64,000 bases of DNA. Source: G965212005 sp965212005 (lineage in GTDB: Bacteria > Pseudomonadota > Gammaproteobacteria > Porifericomitales > Porifericomitaceae). The translations under genes and the position numbers were made by a program. The notes under the pieces were generated by a model that ran no database searches, was not told the origin of the DNA, and worked only from the letters and a program-made list of their open reading frames with translations. Position 1 is the first letter of the stretch. Every line of letters starts with the position of its first letter. Positions 17,357 through 26,488 of this stretch are shown one piece after another. The stretch is taken from contig OZ243038.1 in assembly GCA_965212005.1 (NCBI GenBank), positions 930,001-994,000 on the forward strand. Reading direction: 5' to 3'.

Positions 17357-18178
17357 ATGGAAGCAAAAGACCGCCTGATCGTCGCCCTGGACTTCCCATC
17401 CCGCACCGAGGCCGAGCAGCTTGCGGACACACTGGGCGAGGAAGTCAGCTTCTACAAAATCGGCTATCAGCTTTTCATGCACGCTGATCTGGATTGGCTG
17501 GTCGAGTTTGCCCGCAGTCCTGCCGGGAAGCCGCGGCAGATCTTCCTCGATCTGAAAATGGATGACATCGGGCGCACCATTCAGGCGGCCCTGGAAGAGT
17601 TGCCGGCAGAGATCAGCATGATTACGCTGCGCGGCGCAGCGCCAGCCGTGCGCGCCGCACGGCTGGCTTGTCCCCGGCATCCTCCGCTGATCCTGGGCGT
17701 GCCGTGGTTATCTAATATGAATGCCGCCGATTTTCAGCAACTCTACGCGCCGGAAAGCCTGCCGGGAAGCCTGCAAGAAAGCCTGGATCACTACCTGTTG
17801 CGTTATGCCCACAGCTGCCTGGAAGCCGGTTGCGATGGCTTCATCGCATCCGGCGCGCAGGTAGCGACGCTGCGCGCCCGGTTCGGGGCCGCCGCGGTAC
17901 TGGTGAGTCCGGGCGTTCGCGTTTCAAATGACAGCGCAGACGATCACAAACGCACGCTGACTCCCGGCGAGGCCATCGAGAACGGCGCGGACTACCTGGT
18001 GGTAGGCAGGCCGATCTGCACGGCACCGGACCCACGGGAAAGCGCACGGCGAATCATCCGGGAAATCGCGCAAGCCAGGCCCGGGGAAAAGGCAGAGGCT
18101 AGCGCCGGCTGGACCGCGAGCCGCGAGCAAAAAGTCCATTATTCACGCGATCCTCGCGGGCCGCCGGACGAGACATAG
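17357..18178 (+). CDS. pyrF: Orotidine 5'-phosphate decarboxylase PyrF
   Basis: PyrF removes the carboxyl group of OMP to make UMP. The 273-residue product has the barrel motifs LIVALDFPS, YKIGYQLF, LDLKMDDIGRTI with the catalytic Asp-Lys-Asp set at 65, 67 and 70, SPGVR and VVGRPICTAPDP. The usual His-Asp-Ile-Pro of the active loop is Asp-Asp-Ile-Gly here, a deviation at non-catalytic positions. The last 30 residues after REIAQAR are an extension rich in Arg, Ala and Glu, making it longer than the 230-245 residues common in the family. It follows ilvA by 5 bases, probably co-transcribed. Confidence 0.92.
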   Translation: MEAKDRLIVALDFPSRTEAEQLADTLGEEVSFYKIGYQLFMHADLDWLVEFARSPAGKPRQIFLDLKMDDIGRTIQAALEELPAEISMITLRGAAPAVRAARLACPRHPPLILGVPWLSNMNAADFQQLYAPESLPGSLQESLDHYLLRYAHSCLEAGCDGFIASGAQVATLRARFGAAAVLVSPGVRVSNDSADDHKRTLTPGEAIENGADYLVVGRPICTAPDPRESARRIIREIAQARPGEKAEASAGWTASREQKVHYSRDPRGPPDET

Positions 18179-18198
18179 CGTTGGGCAGATGCTATACT
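18170..18198 (+). promoter_or_regulatory. Candidate promoter of the rhodanese gene
   Basis: GAGACA (18170-18175) and TATACT (18193-18198) are spaced by 17 bases, matching the sigma-70 consensus at four and five of six positions. The start site would fall near 18205, about 37 bases before the GTG. Confidence 0.4.
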
Positions 18199-18241
18199 TG
18201 ACCGTACACGATTAGCCCGACAGACCGGAGGACAGTAGATA

Positions 18242-18664
18242 GTGGACACCCCGGGGCTACTGGACCCACCACAGGCATGGGAATTCATGCAGCAACGACC
18301 GGAAGCCATTCTGGTGGACGTACGCTCAACGATCGAGTACCTGTACGTTGGTCACCCGGCCAATGCGATACATCTTCCCTGGCAGGAGCCGCCGGAATGG
18401 ACCGTGCAGGCGGACTTTTCTGACCGGCTGCGGACCCTCCTGGGCGAGCGTGGTTATAAGCCGGAGCAAATCGAGCAGACGCCGCTGCTGATGATCTGCC
18501 GCAGCGGCGCCCGTTCCCACGCTGCCGCCGAGTTGCTGCTGCGCCACGGCTTTCACGAAGTCTACAACGTCACCGAGGGATTTGAAGGGGTACTGGACGG
18601 TCGGAAACATCGGGGCAACATCAACGGCTGGCGCTTTCATAACCTGCCCTGGGAGCAAAGCTGA
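18242..18664 (+). CDS. Single-domain rhodanese-like sulfurtransferase
   Basis: A 140-residue protein with one rhodanese domain. The active-site loop is ICRSGARS with the persulfide-carrying cysteine at residue 86, preceded by LVDVRSTIEY and followed by GFHEVYNVTEGFEG. No signal peptide is seen, so it acts in the cytoplasm. The GTG start has GGAGGA nine bases upstream. The partner in sulfur transfer is unknown. It lies at the right end of the core block, just before the unusual operon, but has its own promoter-like element and more core-like base composition. Confidence 0.88.
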   Translation: MDTPGLLDPPQAWEFMQQRPEAILVDVRSTIEYLYVGHPANAIHLPWQEPPEWTVQADFSDRLRTLLGERGYKPEQIEQTPLLMICRSGARSHAAAELLLRHGFHEVYNVTEGFEGVLDGRKHRGNINGWRFHNLPWEQS

Positions 18665-18920
18665 CCACCACCTGCCTCCGTTCCGCCACTCCGACCCGCG
18701 TGTGACCCGCCGCCTGCCCTCCGGCAGGCCCAGGCCGGGCGGCGCCGAGCGCCCACTTGTTAAAACAGGCAAAGCCAGTGCAGAACTCAGTAACATCCAT
18801 TCCCGGGACCTGGCGTATGATCCAGCGGGACATAGTGCGAGTGAACGGCAGGGAAAATCAACCTGCGCGGACCAGGCTTCAGGTCCGGCAAAAGCGAGTT
18901 TCCTAAAGCATATCTTTGCG

Positions 18921-19589
18921 ATGGATACTGCCCTCCCGATGAGTAACGCCAGAATGCTAACAGGCCTCCGGGTGTTTCAGGGTGCAATTTTATTCGGCGC
19001 CACGGCATTCGTTGCGGCGGAATGCGCCGCGCAGAGCACGACACCCGATGCTTCGCCCCCGCAGAGCTGCTTACAAATTCCCCGGCTGGCACCGGATGGC
19101 CGGCTGCTCACGCGGGAAGAGAACATTGCCCGGCATGACCAGGCCCTTTTGGAGTCTCTTAATAACGCCGAGGCATGCCGGAACACCGCGAACGCAGCTG
19201 CCACGGCTGGTGAGTCCGCCGGCGGGGGCGGGGGCGGCGGCAGCGGCGAGGCAGCGGGCCTGGAAACTGCCGTGGAATCAGTCCCTGTCAGCGACGTCCA
19301 GGGTGACATTCCCGCCTCTGCCCTCCCCCGGGAGAGCGCTGAAAATAAAAGGGAAGATGAAACAACTGCCGCAATCCAGCCTGACCGACGTCGCAATTCT
19401 ACCAATGCCAGCGGGAAACTGCCGGAGGATATTCCCCCGGCAGCAAACGATGATATTATTGCCAAGCAGTTTCGGGAAGCGGCTATGGCGGCAACGGACC
19501 CGGTAGTCAAACAAGAGTTGTGGGATGAATATCGACGTTACAAAAACCTCCCTGTTCAGGAGGTTCCTGAAAATGGAACCGAACTTTAA
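18921..19589 (+). CDS. Uncharacterised exported protein, first gene of the stator/vWA operon
   Basis: I do not recognise this 222-residue protein. It has an N-terminal signal-like segment (LRVFQGAILFGATAFVAAECAAQ), a proline- and serine-poor middle with a run of seven glycines near residue 98, and a charged C-terminus with a possible helix (AKQFREAAMAATDPVVKQELWDEY is the region, 19459-19530). The frame is open from 18582, inside the rhodanese gene. I chose the ATG at 18921 because what lies before it is not protein-like; ATG 18939 is also possible. No clear Shine-Dalgarno is seen. Its stop overlaps the likely start of the next gene by 17 bases, linking it to the operon. A periplasmic location is inferred. 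Confidence 0.6.
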   Translation: MDTALPMSNARMLTGLRVFQGAILFGATAFVAAECAAQSTTPDASPPQSCLQIPRLAPDGRLLTREENIARHDQALLESLNNAEACRNTANAAATAGESAGGGGGGGSGEAAGLETAVESVPVSDVQGDIPASALPRESAENKREDETTAAIQPDRRRNSTNASGKLPEDIPPAANDDIIAKQFREAAMAATDPVVKQELWDEYRRYKNLPVQEVPENGTEL

Positions 19590-20883
19590 CCAGGAAAAGC
19601 GGAACATGAAACATTTCCACCTGGCTCCACGGGATGGAAAAAACAATTGCCTGTATCACAGTTGGCTGCTGCTGGCGGCAATCGCAGTAAGCGCAAGCGG
19701 CTGCGTCACCGGCGGAAGCAGTTCAACCTCCGGTCACCGAATCAAGGTTCCCGAGGTCGGGCCGCAGCTTTCCTCGTCTGCACAGCGCGACCCTTCCGGC
19801 AGGAAGGCGAGCGGCCTCCATTTGCCGAAGATTAACGTGGTGGTGCCGGTGTTTGATCCCAATATACCGGAAGATTCCGATACATGGGAAAAACTGGGCA
19901 TATTTCCGGAATTACGCCGCGCCGAGGCCAACCGCTTCGCATTGAAAATGAAATCAGCCCTTCATAACACCAACGCCTTTGGCACGGTAAAGGTCGTTCC
20001 AAACGCAACTGCAACGGCTGATTTGTACATCATCGGGAAAATTATTCAATCCACCGGGGAAGACGTGGAAATCAATATTGCCGCCGTTGATATATCCGGC
20101 CGCCAGTGGTTTGCAGAGAATTTCAACCACCAAGTAAAAGAGGGATTTCACAGCAACCTGCGCAACAAGGGGAAAGACGCCTATGATCCGGTGTTTCAAG
20201 CCGCCGCCGCGCACGTGATTGAAAAGTTGAAAGCGTACTCATCCGAAGAATTGGAGAAGCTGCAGCTTCTGTCTCAACTTCGTTTCGGCAGCAGCCTGTC
20301 AGAGGAGACCTTCACCCAGTACCTGAAATCAGACGGCAGGCGCGTGGAATTGATATCGGCGCCTGCCGATGATGACCCCATGCTGCGGCGGATACAGTCG
20401 ATCTATGTGCGCGACCAGCTTTTTATTGACAACCTGCAGGCCCATTACGCCGATTTCGACCGGAAAATGGACGAAAGTTACCTGGTCTGGCAGCAACAAA
20501 GCCTGGTGGAGGGAAAGGCCGCCAGGAAAGCGAAAAAAAAGGCCATGGTGCAGAAAATTCTGGGCGGCGCATTGATTATTGCCGGAGTCGTCGGAGCAGT
20601 GAAGGCTGACAATACCGCCAGTGAAGTGGTTTCAGTTGGCGCCCTCGGTGCCGGCGGCGCGTTAGCTATCAAGGGTTTTCAAACCAGTGCAGAAATGAAA
20701 GTACACAGAGAGGCCCTGGCGGAGCTGGGCGAGTCAATCGATATAGAACTTGCGCCGCGGGTTATCGAATATGAGAATGAAACGACCAAGCTGGTCGGTG
20801 ACGCGGCGGAACAGTATGGGCAGTGGGGGGCATTTTTGAAAAAGATTTACGCCCTGGAAGCCACGCCAACGACGCAACTATAG
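19573..20883 (+). CDS. Uncharacterised lipoprotein of the stator/vWA operon
   Basis: A 436-residue protein with a lipoprotein signal: hydrophobic WLLLAAIAVSASGC, with cysteine 44 as the predicted lipidation site. The mature part has a mixed alpha/beta domain (about 95-240, starting NVVVPVFDPN). A helical region follows, and then a hydrophobic glycine-rich stretch near ILGGALIIAGVVGAVKA (about 333-349) that could be a membrane-inserting hairpin. I do not recognise a named family. The ATG at 19573 has a perfect AGGAGG nine bases upstream; ATG 19606 would give a shorter signal peptide. It should sit on the periplasmic side of the inner or outer membrane and be an envelope component of the complex encoded by the following genes. 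Confidence 0.72.
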   Translation: MEPNFNQEKRNMKHFHLAPRDGKNNCLYHSWLLLAAIAVSASGCVTGGSSSTSGHRIKVPEVGPQLSSSAQRDPSGRKASGLHLPKINVVVPVFDPNIPEDSDTWEKLGIFPELRRAEANRFALKMKSALHNTNAFGTVKVVPNATATADLYIIGKIIQSTGEDVEINIAAVDISGRQWFAENFNHQVKEGFHSNLRNKGKDAYDPVFQAAAAHVIEKLKAYSSEELEKLQLLSQLRFGSSLSEETFTQYLKSDGRRVELISAPADDDPMLRRIQSIYVRDQLFIDNLQAHYADFDRKMDESYLVWQQQSLVEGKAARKAKKKAMVQKILGGALIIAGVVGAVKADNTASEVVSVGALGAGGALAIKGFQTSAEMKVHREALAELGESIDIELAPRVIEYENETTKLVGDAAEQYGQWGAFLKKIYALEATPTTQL

Positions 20884-20904
20884 CCGCCAGTACTCCTCCC
20901 GGAC

Positions 20905-22413
20905 ATGCTGGAAAAAAAACTTGCGGAGGCACGAGACAACCAAACCAAAAAAAGAAAAAGGATTTGGGGTTACGGTGTGCTGCTAGCCTGTGCGACGCTA
21001 CTCGCAGTCGCATTTACCTATTTGGCCGTTCAGCTTGACCGCACAAGGGCGAAATTGCAGGAAGTGGAAGGATCGGCCCCGCAGTGGTCAGGCGGCCAAA
21101 CCGGCAACCCAGCTGCACCGCTGCAAGACCCAACCACCCGAACACTGCCACCGACGGACGACGCTAGCGCCGGTGCAGACACCCAGTCGTTTCGCCGGCA
21201 GTTCATGCAGCAGTTAGCGCAGTATAAGCAGGAAGCAGAGCCCAAAATCGATGAAATACGATTGAATAGCTGGGCCGATGAACGATACGCTGAACTGAAT
21301 CGTCTGCAAGAGCAATCCCTCGAATACTTTGCCCAGGGCGAATACTTGCTGGCGCGGGATGCACTGCAACGGGCGCGCGCAATGATTGCAGCAGCGACGG
21401 CAGAATACGCTGACCGGCTGGAGGCGGCAAAACGCGAGGCCCGGACAGCCTTTGAGAATAATCAGGCACCGGAGGCGGAAAAAGCCATGCGACAGGCGCT
21501 GCAGCTGGACCCGGCGGCAACGGAAATGCTCGCGCTGCAACAGCGGATTGGCGTCCTGCCCCGGGTGCTGGATTTATTGAGGCAGGCCGACGTTGCCCGC
21601 AGTGAAAACCGCGCTGCCAAAGAAGCCGAGGCGCTGCAACAAGTCCTGGCGATCGACCCGTCCCGCGGTATGGTCAAGTCCCGTTTACAAAAATTACAGG
21701 CACAAATCAAGCAACAACGATTTTCTGACACAATACAAAAAGCACACAATGCCTTGCATGCGGGCGATTTAGCCGACGCCCAAAAACAGATTGCCCGGGC
21801 GAAAACTCTTTTCCCTTCCAGCAAGGAACCCGATTCGTTACAAAAACAGTTGCAGCAGGCACTGCTGGAAAGGGAGTTTGAAAAGGAAACGTCGCTTGGT
21901 GAACAAGCCCGGCGGCGGGATGACTGGCCGGCAGCGGAAAAAAACTTCCAGCGGGCCAGGCAATTGAAACCCAATAACAAAACCGCCGTTGAGAATCACA
22001 ATGTAGCACAGCAGGTTATTGGCGTTACCCGGCGAATCAACCGTACGCTGGCCGAGGAACACCGGCTTGGGGACAAAAAGATACTCGATTCGGTTTCCGC
22101 GTATTTGCAGGAAGTGGAACCGGTTACCGGGATCAGCCCCGGACTGCGGAAAATTCACGGCGAGTTGGCGCGCAAGGCGGATTTATACAAAAATGAAGTC
22201 GACGTGGTTGTCGTGTCCGATAATGAAACTTACATCATTGTGCGTGGCGAAGGGCACGTCGGGAAAATATCACGCCGCACCATTCAGCTGCGCCCCGGCA
22301 GGCGCGTTTTTGAAGGCACCTGCCCTGGTTACAAATCAAAACTGGTTACGGTTGACCTCATTCCGGGAGTGCCAACGAAGCCGGTTACCGTTATATGTGA
22401 TGAAAAAATTTGA
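20905..22413 (+). CDS. Single-pass membrane protein with TPR-like helices and a C-terminal PEGA-like domain
   Basis: A 502-residue protein with a short charged cytoplasmic N-terminus, one membrane helix (about 22-44), a linker rich in Pro, Thr and Gln, then about 300 residues of alpha-helical TPR-like repeats (for example ALQRARAMI, AMRQALQLDP, FQRARQLKPNN). A beta-rich C-terminal domain (about 420-500, VDVVVVSDNETYIIVRGEG onward) has the turn pattern of PEGA domains. The bulk should be periplasmic. It probably scaffolds other components. It starts 21 bases after the lipoprotein gene and its stop overlaps the next start as TTGA. I cannot assign a named family. Confidence 0.75.
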   Translation: MLEKKLAEARDNQTKKRKRIWGYGVLLACATLLAVAFTYLAVQLDRTRAKLQEVEGSAPQWSGGQTGNPAAPLQDPTTRTLPPTDDASAGADTQSFRRQFMQQLAQYKQEAEPKIDEIRLNSWADERYAELNRLQEQSLEYFAQGEYLLARDALQRARAMIAAATAEYADRLEAAKREARTAFENNQAPEAEKAMRQALQLDPAATEMLALQQRIGVLPRVLDLLRQADVARSENRAAKEAEALQQVLAIDPSRGMVKSRLQKLQAQIKQQRFSDTIQKAHNALHAGDLADAQKQIARAKTLFPSSKEPDSLQKQLQQALLEREFEKETSLGEQARRRDDWPAAEKNFQRARQLKPNNKTAVENHNVAQQVIGVTRRINRTLAEEHRLGDKKILDSVSAYLQEVEPVTGISPGLRKIHGELARKADLYKNEVDVVVVSDNETYIIVRGEGHVGKISRRTIQLRPGRRVFEGTCPGYKSKLVTVDLIPGVPTKPVTVICDEKI

Positions 22414-24455
22414 ACGAGCTTGAGCAAAAGCTGGCAACTGCAAGGAAAAAATTCCACGCAAGGCTGATATTCGGCGGGCTCGGGGGAATTTTACTGTTTG
22501 CAGTCATCCTTCCCCTGGCCTACTTTACGCACGCCGTCTCTTTCCAGGTCCAACCGGGGCTGGCCGCGGAAAATTCCTCCGTACTCGTATCCGGCGGGGC
22601 CGGACTGGTGCTTGTTGATACGGTATACGTACTCGGCAGGCAAGTAACCATGCGCTTTGAAGCTCATGGATTTATCAGTCGTACGGTGAGTGTTGATCTT
22701 TCAAAAGGTACAAAACACCTGATCGTCGAAATGCAGGAAGCACCGGTGAACGTGGTCATTACTACGGAGCCGTCGCTGTTGCAAACCCGGTGGAGCATCA
22801 ATGATAGTTACGTCTTCACCGCCGATCGATTTGAACAACAATTGCAGCCGGGCGCGGCCAGCATTGGAATCGATAACGACTTTTACCGTCCCGAAGTGCT
22901 GCCCATCGAAGTGCAGACAGGGAAGGATTTCACGCACCACCTGAACCTGGAGCCGGTCACCGGCAGTATCAGCGTAAACTCCGAGCCACGTGGCGCAACG
23001 GTCGTAATCAATGGACAAAAGCAGGGTATAACGCCAGCTGAAATACCGGCTGCACCGGGCGGCCTGCATCATCTGCAAGTCATTTTGGACGGGTATGAAG
23101 ACATCGAAGAAGAGATCACCCTCACTAACCGCCTGATGGACGTCAGGCGGAACTACCGGCTCAAATTGAGACAGACAACCGTGCGCGTTCAGGCGTTACC
23201 CACCGGAGGCACTTTGCGCGTCAACGGAGTGGAAACCAGGACGACGAAGCCACTGTCGCTGGCGGCGGGCAAAAGACATATCCTCCAATATGAAAAGCCG
23301 GGCTATATTCCCCGGTCCCGGGAAGTACTGCTGCAATTAAACCAGCAGGCGGACGTTTCGTTTCAGTTGCAGGAGGAGACCGGTGCAGTGATCATCCGCA
23401 GTACCCCGACAGCCGACGTGCTTATAAACGACAAGCCGGCGGGAGTCACTCCGCAGACGTTTCGCCTGCAAGCGGTACAGCAAAAAATTACCCTGGTGCG
23501 TTCCGGGTACCGCACCAGGGAGCTAATGGTAACGCCCACTTCAGCTTCCCCGCTGCTGATTGAAGAAACACTCAAGAGCGAACTAACGGAACGATTGTCG
23601 GAAGCAACGCCAACCCTGACAACCGCTACCGGCATTACCATGAAATTTTTTGATCCCGGCGTTCAATCCAGGAATCGTTTCACCATGGGCACTCCGCGCA
23701 ATGACAAGGACCGGCGTGCGGATGAATTTGAACGTGAAGTTAAACTAACCAAGCCGTTTTACGTTAGTACGACCGAGATCACCGAAGAGCAATTTGCAAA
23801 GTATAAATCGATTCAGGCGTCAGGAAAGAAGCACCCGGTACGCAACGTGTCCTGGCTGGATGCGGCGGGGTTTTCCAATTGGATGAGCGCACAGGATAAC
23901 TTGCAGCCGACGTACCGGATTATCAAGGGGCGAGTGCACAGCTTTAATGCCGCCGCCGACGGCTACCGCCTGCTTTCGGAAGCCGAATGGGAGTGGCTGG
24001 CACGAGTTGCGGGCCGTTTGGGAACCGTCCGGTTTGTCTGGGGCAACGAGACCACGATCCCCAAAAGCAGCGGCAATTTTGCCGATAAAAGCGCCAGGGG
24101 AAACATACCGCAATATATTCCCCGGTACGACGATGGCTTCGCCGGAGTCGCGCCGGTGGGCTCGTTTGTGGCCGATGCGGCCGGGTTGTATGATATGGCT
24201 GGCAACGTAAGCGAGTGGGTGCATGACATTTACGATTTGCAACCGCCCAAGCCCGGGCAGGTTGAAACCAATCCTTTCGGCGGACAATATGGAGACCGCC
24301 GGGTAATCAAGGGCTCAAGCTTTCGTTCGGCGGCGATGACAAGTTTGCGCTCGAGTTTCCGGGCAAGTGCACTGCAGGGGCGTGACGACGTCGGCTTCCG
24401 TGTAGCGCGCTACCTGTACGGGCCGGTAGAACCGCTGGCTGGAGTACAACCATGA
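22410..24455 (+). CDS. Membrane-anchored PEGA-repeat protein with a C-terminal formylglycine-generating-enzyme-like domain
   Basis: A 681-residue protein with one N-terminal membrane helix (about 19-41), a periplasmic array of PEGA-type beta domains (clear copies beginning at SISVNSEPRGATVVINGQ, TTVRVQALPTGGTLRVNG and AVIIRSTPTADVLINDKP), and a C-terminal FGE/SUMF1 domain (about 410-670). The FGE fold shows GYRLLSEAEWEWLAR, YDMAGNVSEWV and DVGFRVAR. I find no cysteine anywhere in the protein, so the cysteine-based oxidation of true FGEs is impossible and the domain is probably a binding or structural module. The TTG start at 22410 overlaps the previous stop as TTGA, and the end overlaps the next small gene as ATGA. 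Confidence 0.85.
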   Translation: MNELEQKLATARKKFHARLIFGGLGGILLFAVILPLAYFTHAVSFQVQPGLAAENSSVLVSGGAGLVLVDTVYVLGRQVTMRFEAHGFISRTVSVDLSKGTKHLIVEMQEAPVNVVITTEPSLLQTRWSINDSYVFTADRFEQQLQPGAASIGIDNDFYRPEVLPIEVQTGKDFTHHLNLEPVTGSISVNSEPRGATVVINGQKQGITPAEIPAAPGGLHHLQVILDGYEDIEEEITLTNRLMDVRRNYRLKLRQTTVRVQALPTGGTLRVNGVETRTTKPLSLAAGKRHILQYEKPGYIPRSREVLLQLNQQADVSFQLQEETGAVIIRSTPTADVLINDKPAGVTPQTFRLQAVQQKITLVRSGYRTRELMVTPTSASPLLIEETLKSELTERLSEATPTLTTATGITMKFFDPGVQSRNRFTMGTPRNDKDRRADEFEREVKLTKPFYVSTTEITEEQFAKYKSIQASGKKHPVRNVSWLDAAGFSNWMSAQDNLQPTYRIIKGRVHSFNAAADGYRLLSEAEWEWLARVAGRLGTVRFVWGNETTIPKSSGNFADKSARGNIPQYIPRYDDGFAGVAPVGSFVADAAGLYDMAGNVSEWVHDIYDLQPPKPGQVETNPFGGQYGDRRVIKGSSFRSAAMTSLRSSFRASALQGRDDVGFRVARYLYGPVEPLAGVQP

Positions 24456-24604
24456 TATTGAAAAAACGCATTTTCTGGCTGGCATTGGCAGTGCTGGGCG
24501 GCGCAGCGCTGCTGGTCCAGGCCGTGGTATTGGACGCTGCCGCTGATGGCAAGCCTTATTCCGTCAGCCTCAACAGCCCGGTTACTTTTCCGGTCGACAT
24601 CTAG
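24452..24604 (+). CDS. Small secreted peptide, 50 residues
   Basis: This short reading frame starts with ATG overlapping the stop of the PEGA/FGE gene as ATGA and ends with TAG ten bases before the stator gene. The product has a lysine-rich N-terminus (MILKKR), a hydrophobic core (IFWLALAVLGGAALLVQAVV) and a short polar tail of about 24 residues ending FPVDI. It could be a cleaved signal peptide with a tiny mature peptide or a small single-pass membrane subunit. Tight coupling on both sides argues it is real. I know no homologue. Confidence 0.6.
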   Translation: MILKKRIFWLALAVLGGAALLVQAVVLDAAADGKPYSVSLNSPVTFPVDI

Positions 24605-24614
24605 CATAACAACT

Positions 24615-25397
24615 ATGCCCAGTTTTCTGAAAACTATGATGGCCCTGGTGATTAGCATCGTCAGTGTGCACACGACATACGTTGTTTTGATCAGGCCGCA
24701 CGCTGAACAGGCTTTGATTGCGGCGCAACAGCAGGGGCAGACGGCGACAAGAGTGCTTTCCGTTATTTTGAAAGACTATGAACAGGAAATCTGCATCATC
24801 CTGATGCTTTGGGGCATCTACCTCATTTTGGAAAGGTACTACAGGGTCGTCAAGCATCGCTACCTGTTCAAGCTGGAGCTCATCGCCAATGAAACAGAGC
24901 AGGCCCCGGATAAGAACTTCACCATGCGGGAAATGCAGTCGGCATTGCGGGAATTTGAAAAAATAGAGGACCAGGAAACGCGCAATGCCCCGCTGATAAA
25001 GACGTTGAGCGCCGCCGCCCGTCGCTATATCGCCACTGAGAACGTGCAGAACACTTCTGATGCCATTGTCACTGGCGTTGAAGCGCTCGCCGCCCAGATA
25101 GAATCCGGCAATTCAATGATCAGGTATCTGATCTGGGCGATTCCGTCCATCGGTTTCATCGGCACCGTGCGCGGCATCGGGCAAGCGCTTTCACAGGCAG
25201 ACCAGGCCCTGGCCGGGGACATTGCGGGAATGACAAACAGCCTGGGCGTGGCTTTCAACTCAACCTTGGTCGCTTTGATTATCAGCATTGTACTGATGTT
25301 TTTTTTGCATGAGCTGCAACGCCTGCAAGACAGGCTTGTGATAGACACCCAGATTTATTGCGAAGAGTTCCTGTTGAATCGAATCAAGAGAAATTAA
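24615..25397 (+). CDS. MotA/TolQ/ExbB-family proton-channel stator protein
   Basis: A 260-residue integral membrane protein with helices at about 4-26, 58-76, 168-190 and 207-232. The last two carry the family signature: a proline in IWAIPSIGFIGTVRGIGQAL and the small-residue helix NSLGVAFNSTLVALIISIV. These line the proton path in ExbB, TolQ and MotA. The region between helices 2 and 3 is a cytoplasmic helical domain. The partner role of ExbD, TolR or MotB is most likely filled by the two downstream vWA proteins. I chose the ATG at 24615, since upstream codons in this frame overlap the small gene and are not membrane-like. Its stop overlaps the next start as TAATG. The extra N-terminal helix is as in ExbB/TolQ. 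Confidence 0.88.
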   Translation: MPSFLKTMMALVISIVSVHTTYVVLIRPHAEQALIAAQQQGQTATRVLSVILKDYEQEICIILMLWGIYLILERYYRVVKHRYLFKLELIANETEQAPDKNFTMREMQSALREFEKIEDQETRNAPLIKTLSAAARRYIATENVQNTSDAIVTGVEALAAQIESGNSMIRYLIWAIPSIGFIGTVRGIGQALSQADQALAGDIAGMTNSLGVAFNSTLVALIISIVLMFFLHELQRLQDRLVIDTQIYCEEFLLNRIKRN

Positions 25398-26488
25398 TGC
25401 GCCGGTGGTCACAACGCAAGCCGGAGGGTTTTAATCTTTCATTTTTAGACATCATGGCCTGCGGGCTGGGCGCCATTATTCTGGTCTTCATGCTGGTAAA
25501 ATATAAAACTGAAAAGACCGACGTGGGGTACATGGAATCGAGTGCCTTGCAAGCGGACCTGGCCGGCATACAGAATGAAATCAAAGCCATTGAGTCAGGA
25601 AACAATATGCTGTCGGCGCAGCTGGAAAAGCTGAAACAAAGGCTGCAACGGCAGGCGCAACAATCAATGCAGCAGGATCAGGAAAGCAGCGCGGTGGCGA
25701 AGGAAATCATACAGCTTGCAAAAGAAATCGCGCGCCTTGAGCAGGAAAAAACAAAGCAGGAACGGCAGAGGGAAGCTGAGAACAAAATACCCGACCCGGT
25801 CCAAAAGACGCACCAGGAACATTTGATCGGATTGCGCGTGACGGGACAACGCGTATTGATTTTGCTGGATAACAGCGCATCCATGGCAGACGAGCGCCTG
25901 GTGGATATTGTAAAAATCAAGGCCTCAAATACGGCTGCCAAAAAATCCGCTCCGAAATGGCAGCGGACGATTGCGGTAGTGAATTGGATTCTTGACCGGA
26001 TTCCTGACGGCAGCGAGTACATGGTTATAAACTACAACGACAAGGCGGATTTTCTGACGGGTCAAAGATGGTTGAAAGGCAACGACGCGAGTGCCCGTTT
26101 AACGGTATCTCAGGCCCTGGGGAAGCTGTATCCGCAAGAAGCAACCAACCTTCATGCAGCCCTGGAGTTAATCAAAAGCAAGGCCGTTAATCCCACGGAC
26201 ATCTACGTGATTACCGACAGTCTGCCCACTAAAGGAATCGGCACTCTCTCCGCATGGAGAAGGCTTAAGGGGTGCGGCGTTCTAGTCGGCCAGGCAACAA
26301 CCGTATCCGGTGAATGCCGACGAGAGCTGTTTTACTCGGCTGTCCTGTCTTTTTCCAAAAGTGTTGCGGCCAAAGTCAATGCCGTACTGCTTCCTATTGA
26401 GGGTGACCCGGAGGCGGCGCGGGCCTACTGGTTTTGGTCTGCTGCCACGGCGGGCATTATGATCAGTCCGGCAGGATCATGGCCGTGA
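25397..26488 (+). CDS. vWA-domain protein with TolR/ExbD/MotB-like membrane helix (first copy)
   Basis: A 363-residue protein. Residues 1-12 are charged. A membrane helix (about 16-35, FLDIMACGLGAIILVFMLV) holds Asp18 in the place of the proton-carrying aspartate of ExbD, TolR and MotB. A long coiled coil follows (about 47-130), rich in Gln, Glu and Lys, then a von Willebrand A domain from about 150. Its metal-ion site is complete: Asp158-Asn-Ser-Ala-Ser162, Thr250 and Asp274. Orientation with the vWA domain in the periplasm follows from the stator analogy. The ATG at 25397 overlaps the stator stop by one base. Its 3' end overlaps the second vWA gene by 10 bases. Confidence 0.85.
   Translation: MRRWSQRKPEGFNLSFLDIMACGLGAIILVFMLVKYKTEKTDVGYMESSALQADLAGIQNEIKAIESGNNMLSAQLEKLKQRLQRQAQQSMQQDQESSAVAKEIIQLAKEIARLEQEKTKQERQREAENKIPDPVQKTHQEHLIGLRVTGQRVLILLDNSASMADERLVDIVKIKASNTAAKKSAPKWQRTIAVVNWILDRIPDGSEYMVINYNDKADFLTGQRWLKGNDASARLTVSQALGKLYPQEATNLHAALELIKSKAVNPTDIYVITDSLPTKGIGTLSAWRRLKGCGVLVGQATTVSGECRRELFYSAVLSFSKSVAAKVNAVLLPIEGDPEAARAYWFWSAATAGIMISPAGSWP

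Noticed and set aside
18665..18920. Left attachment site matching the tRNA-Ser 3' end
   Set aside because: I looked for a copy of the tRNA T-arm/acceptor sequence left of the stator operon and did not find one.
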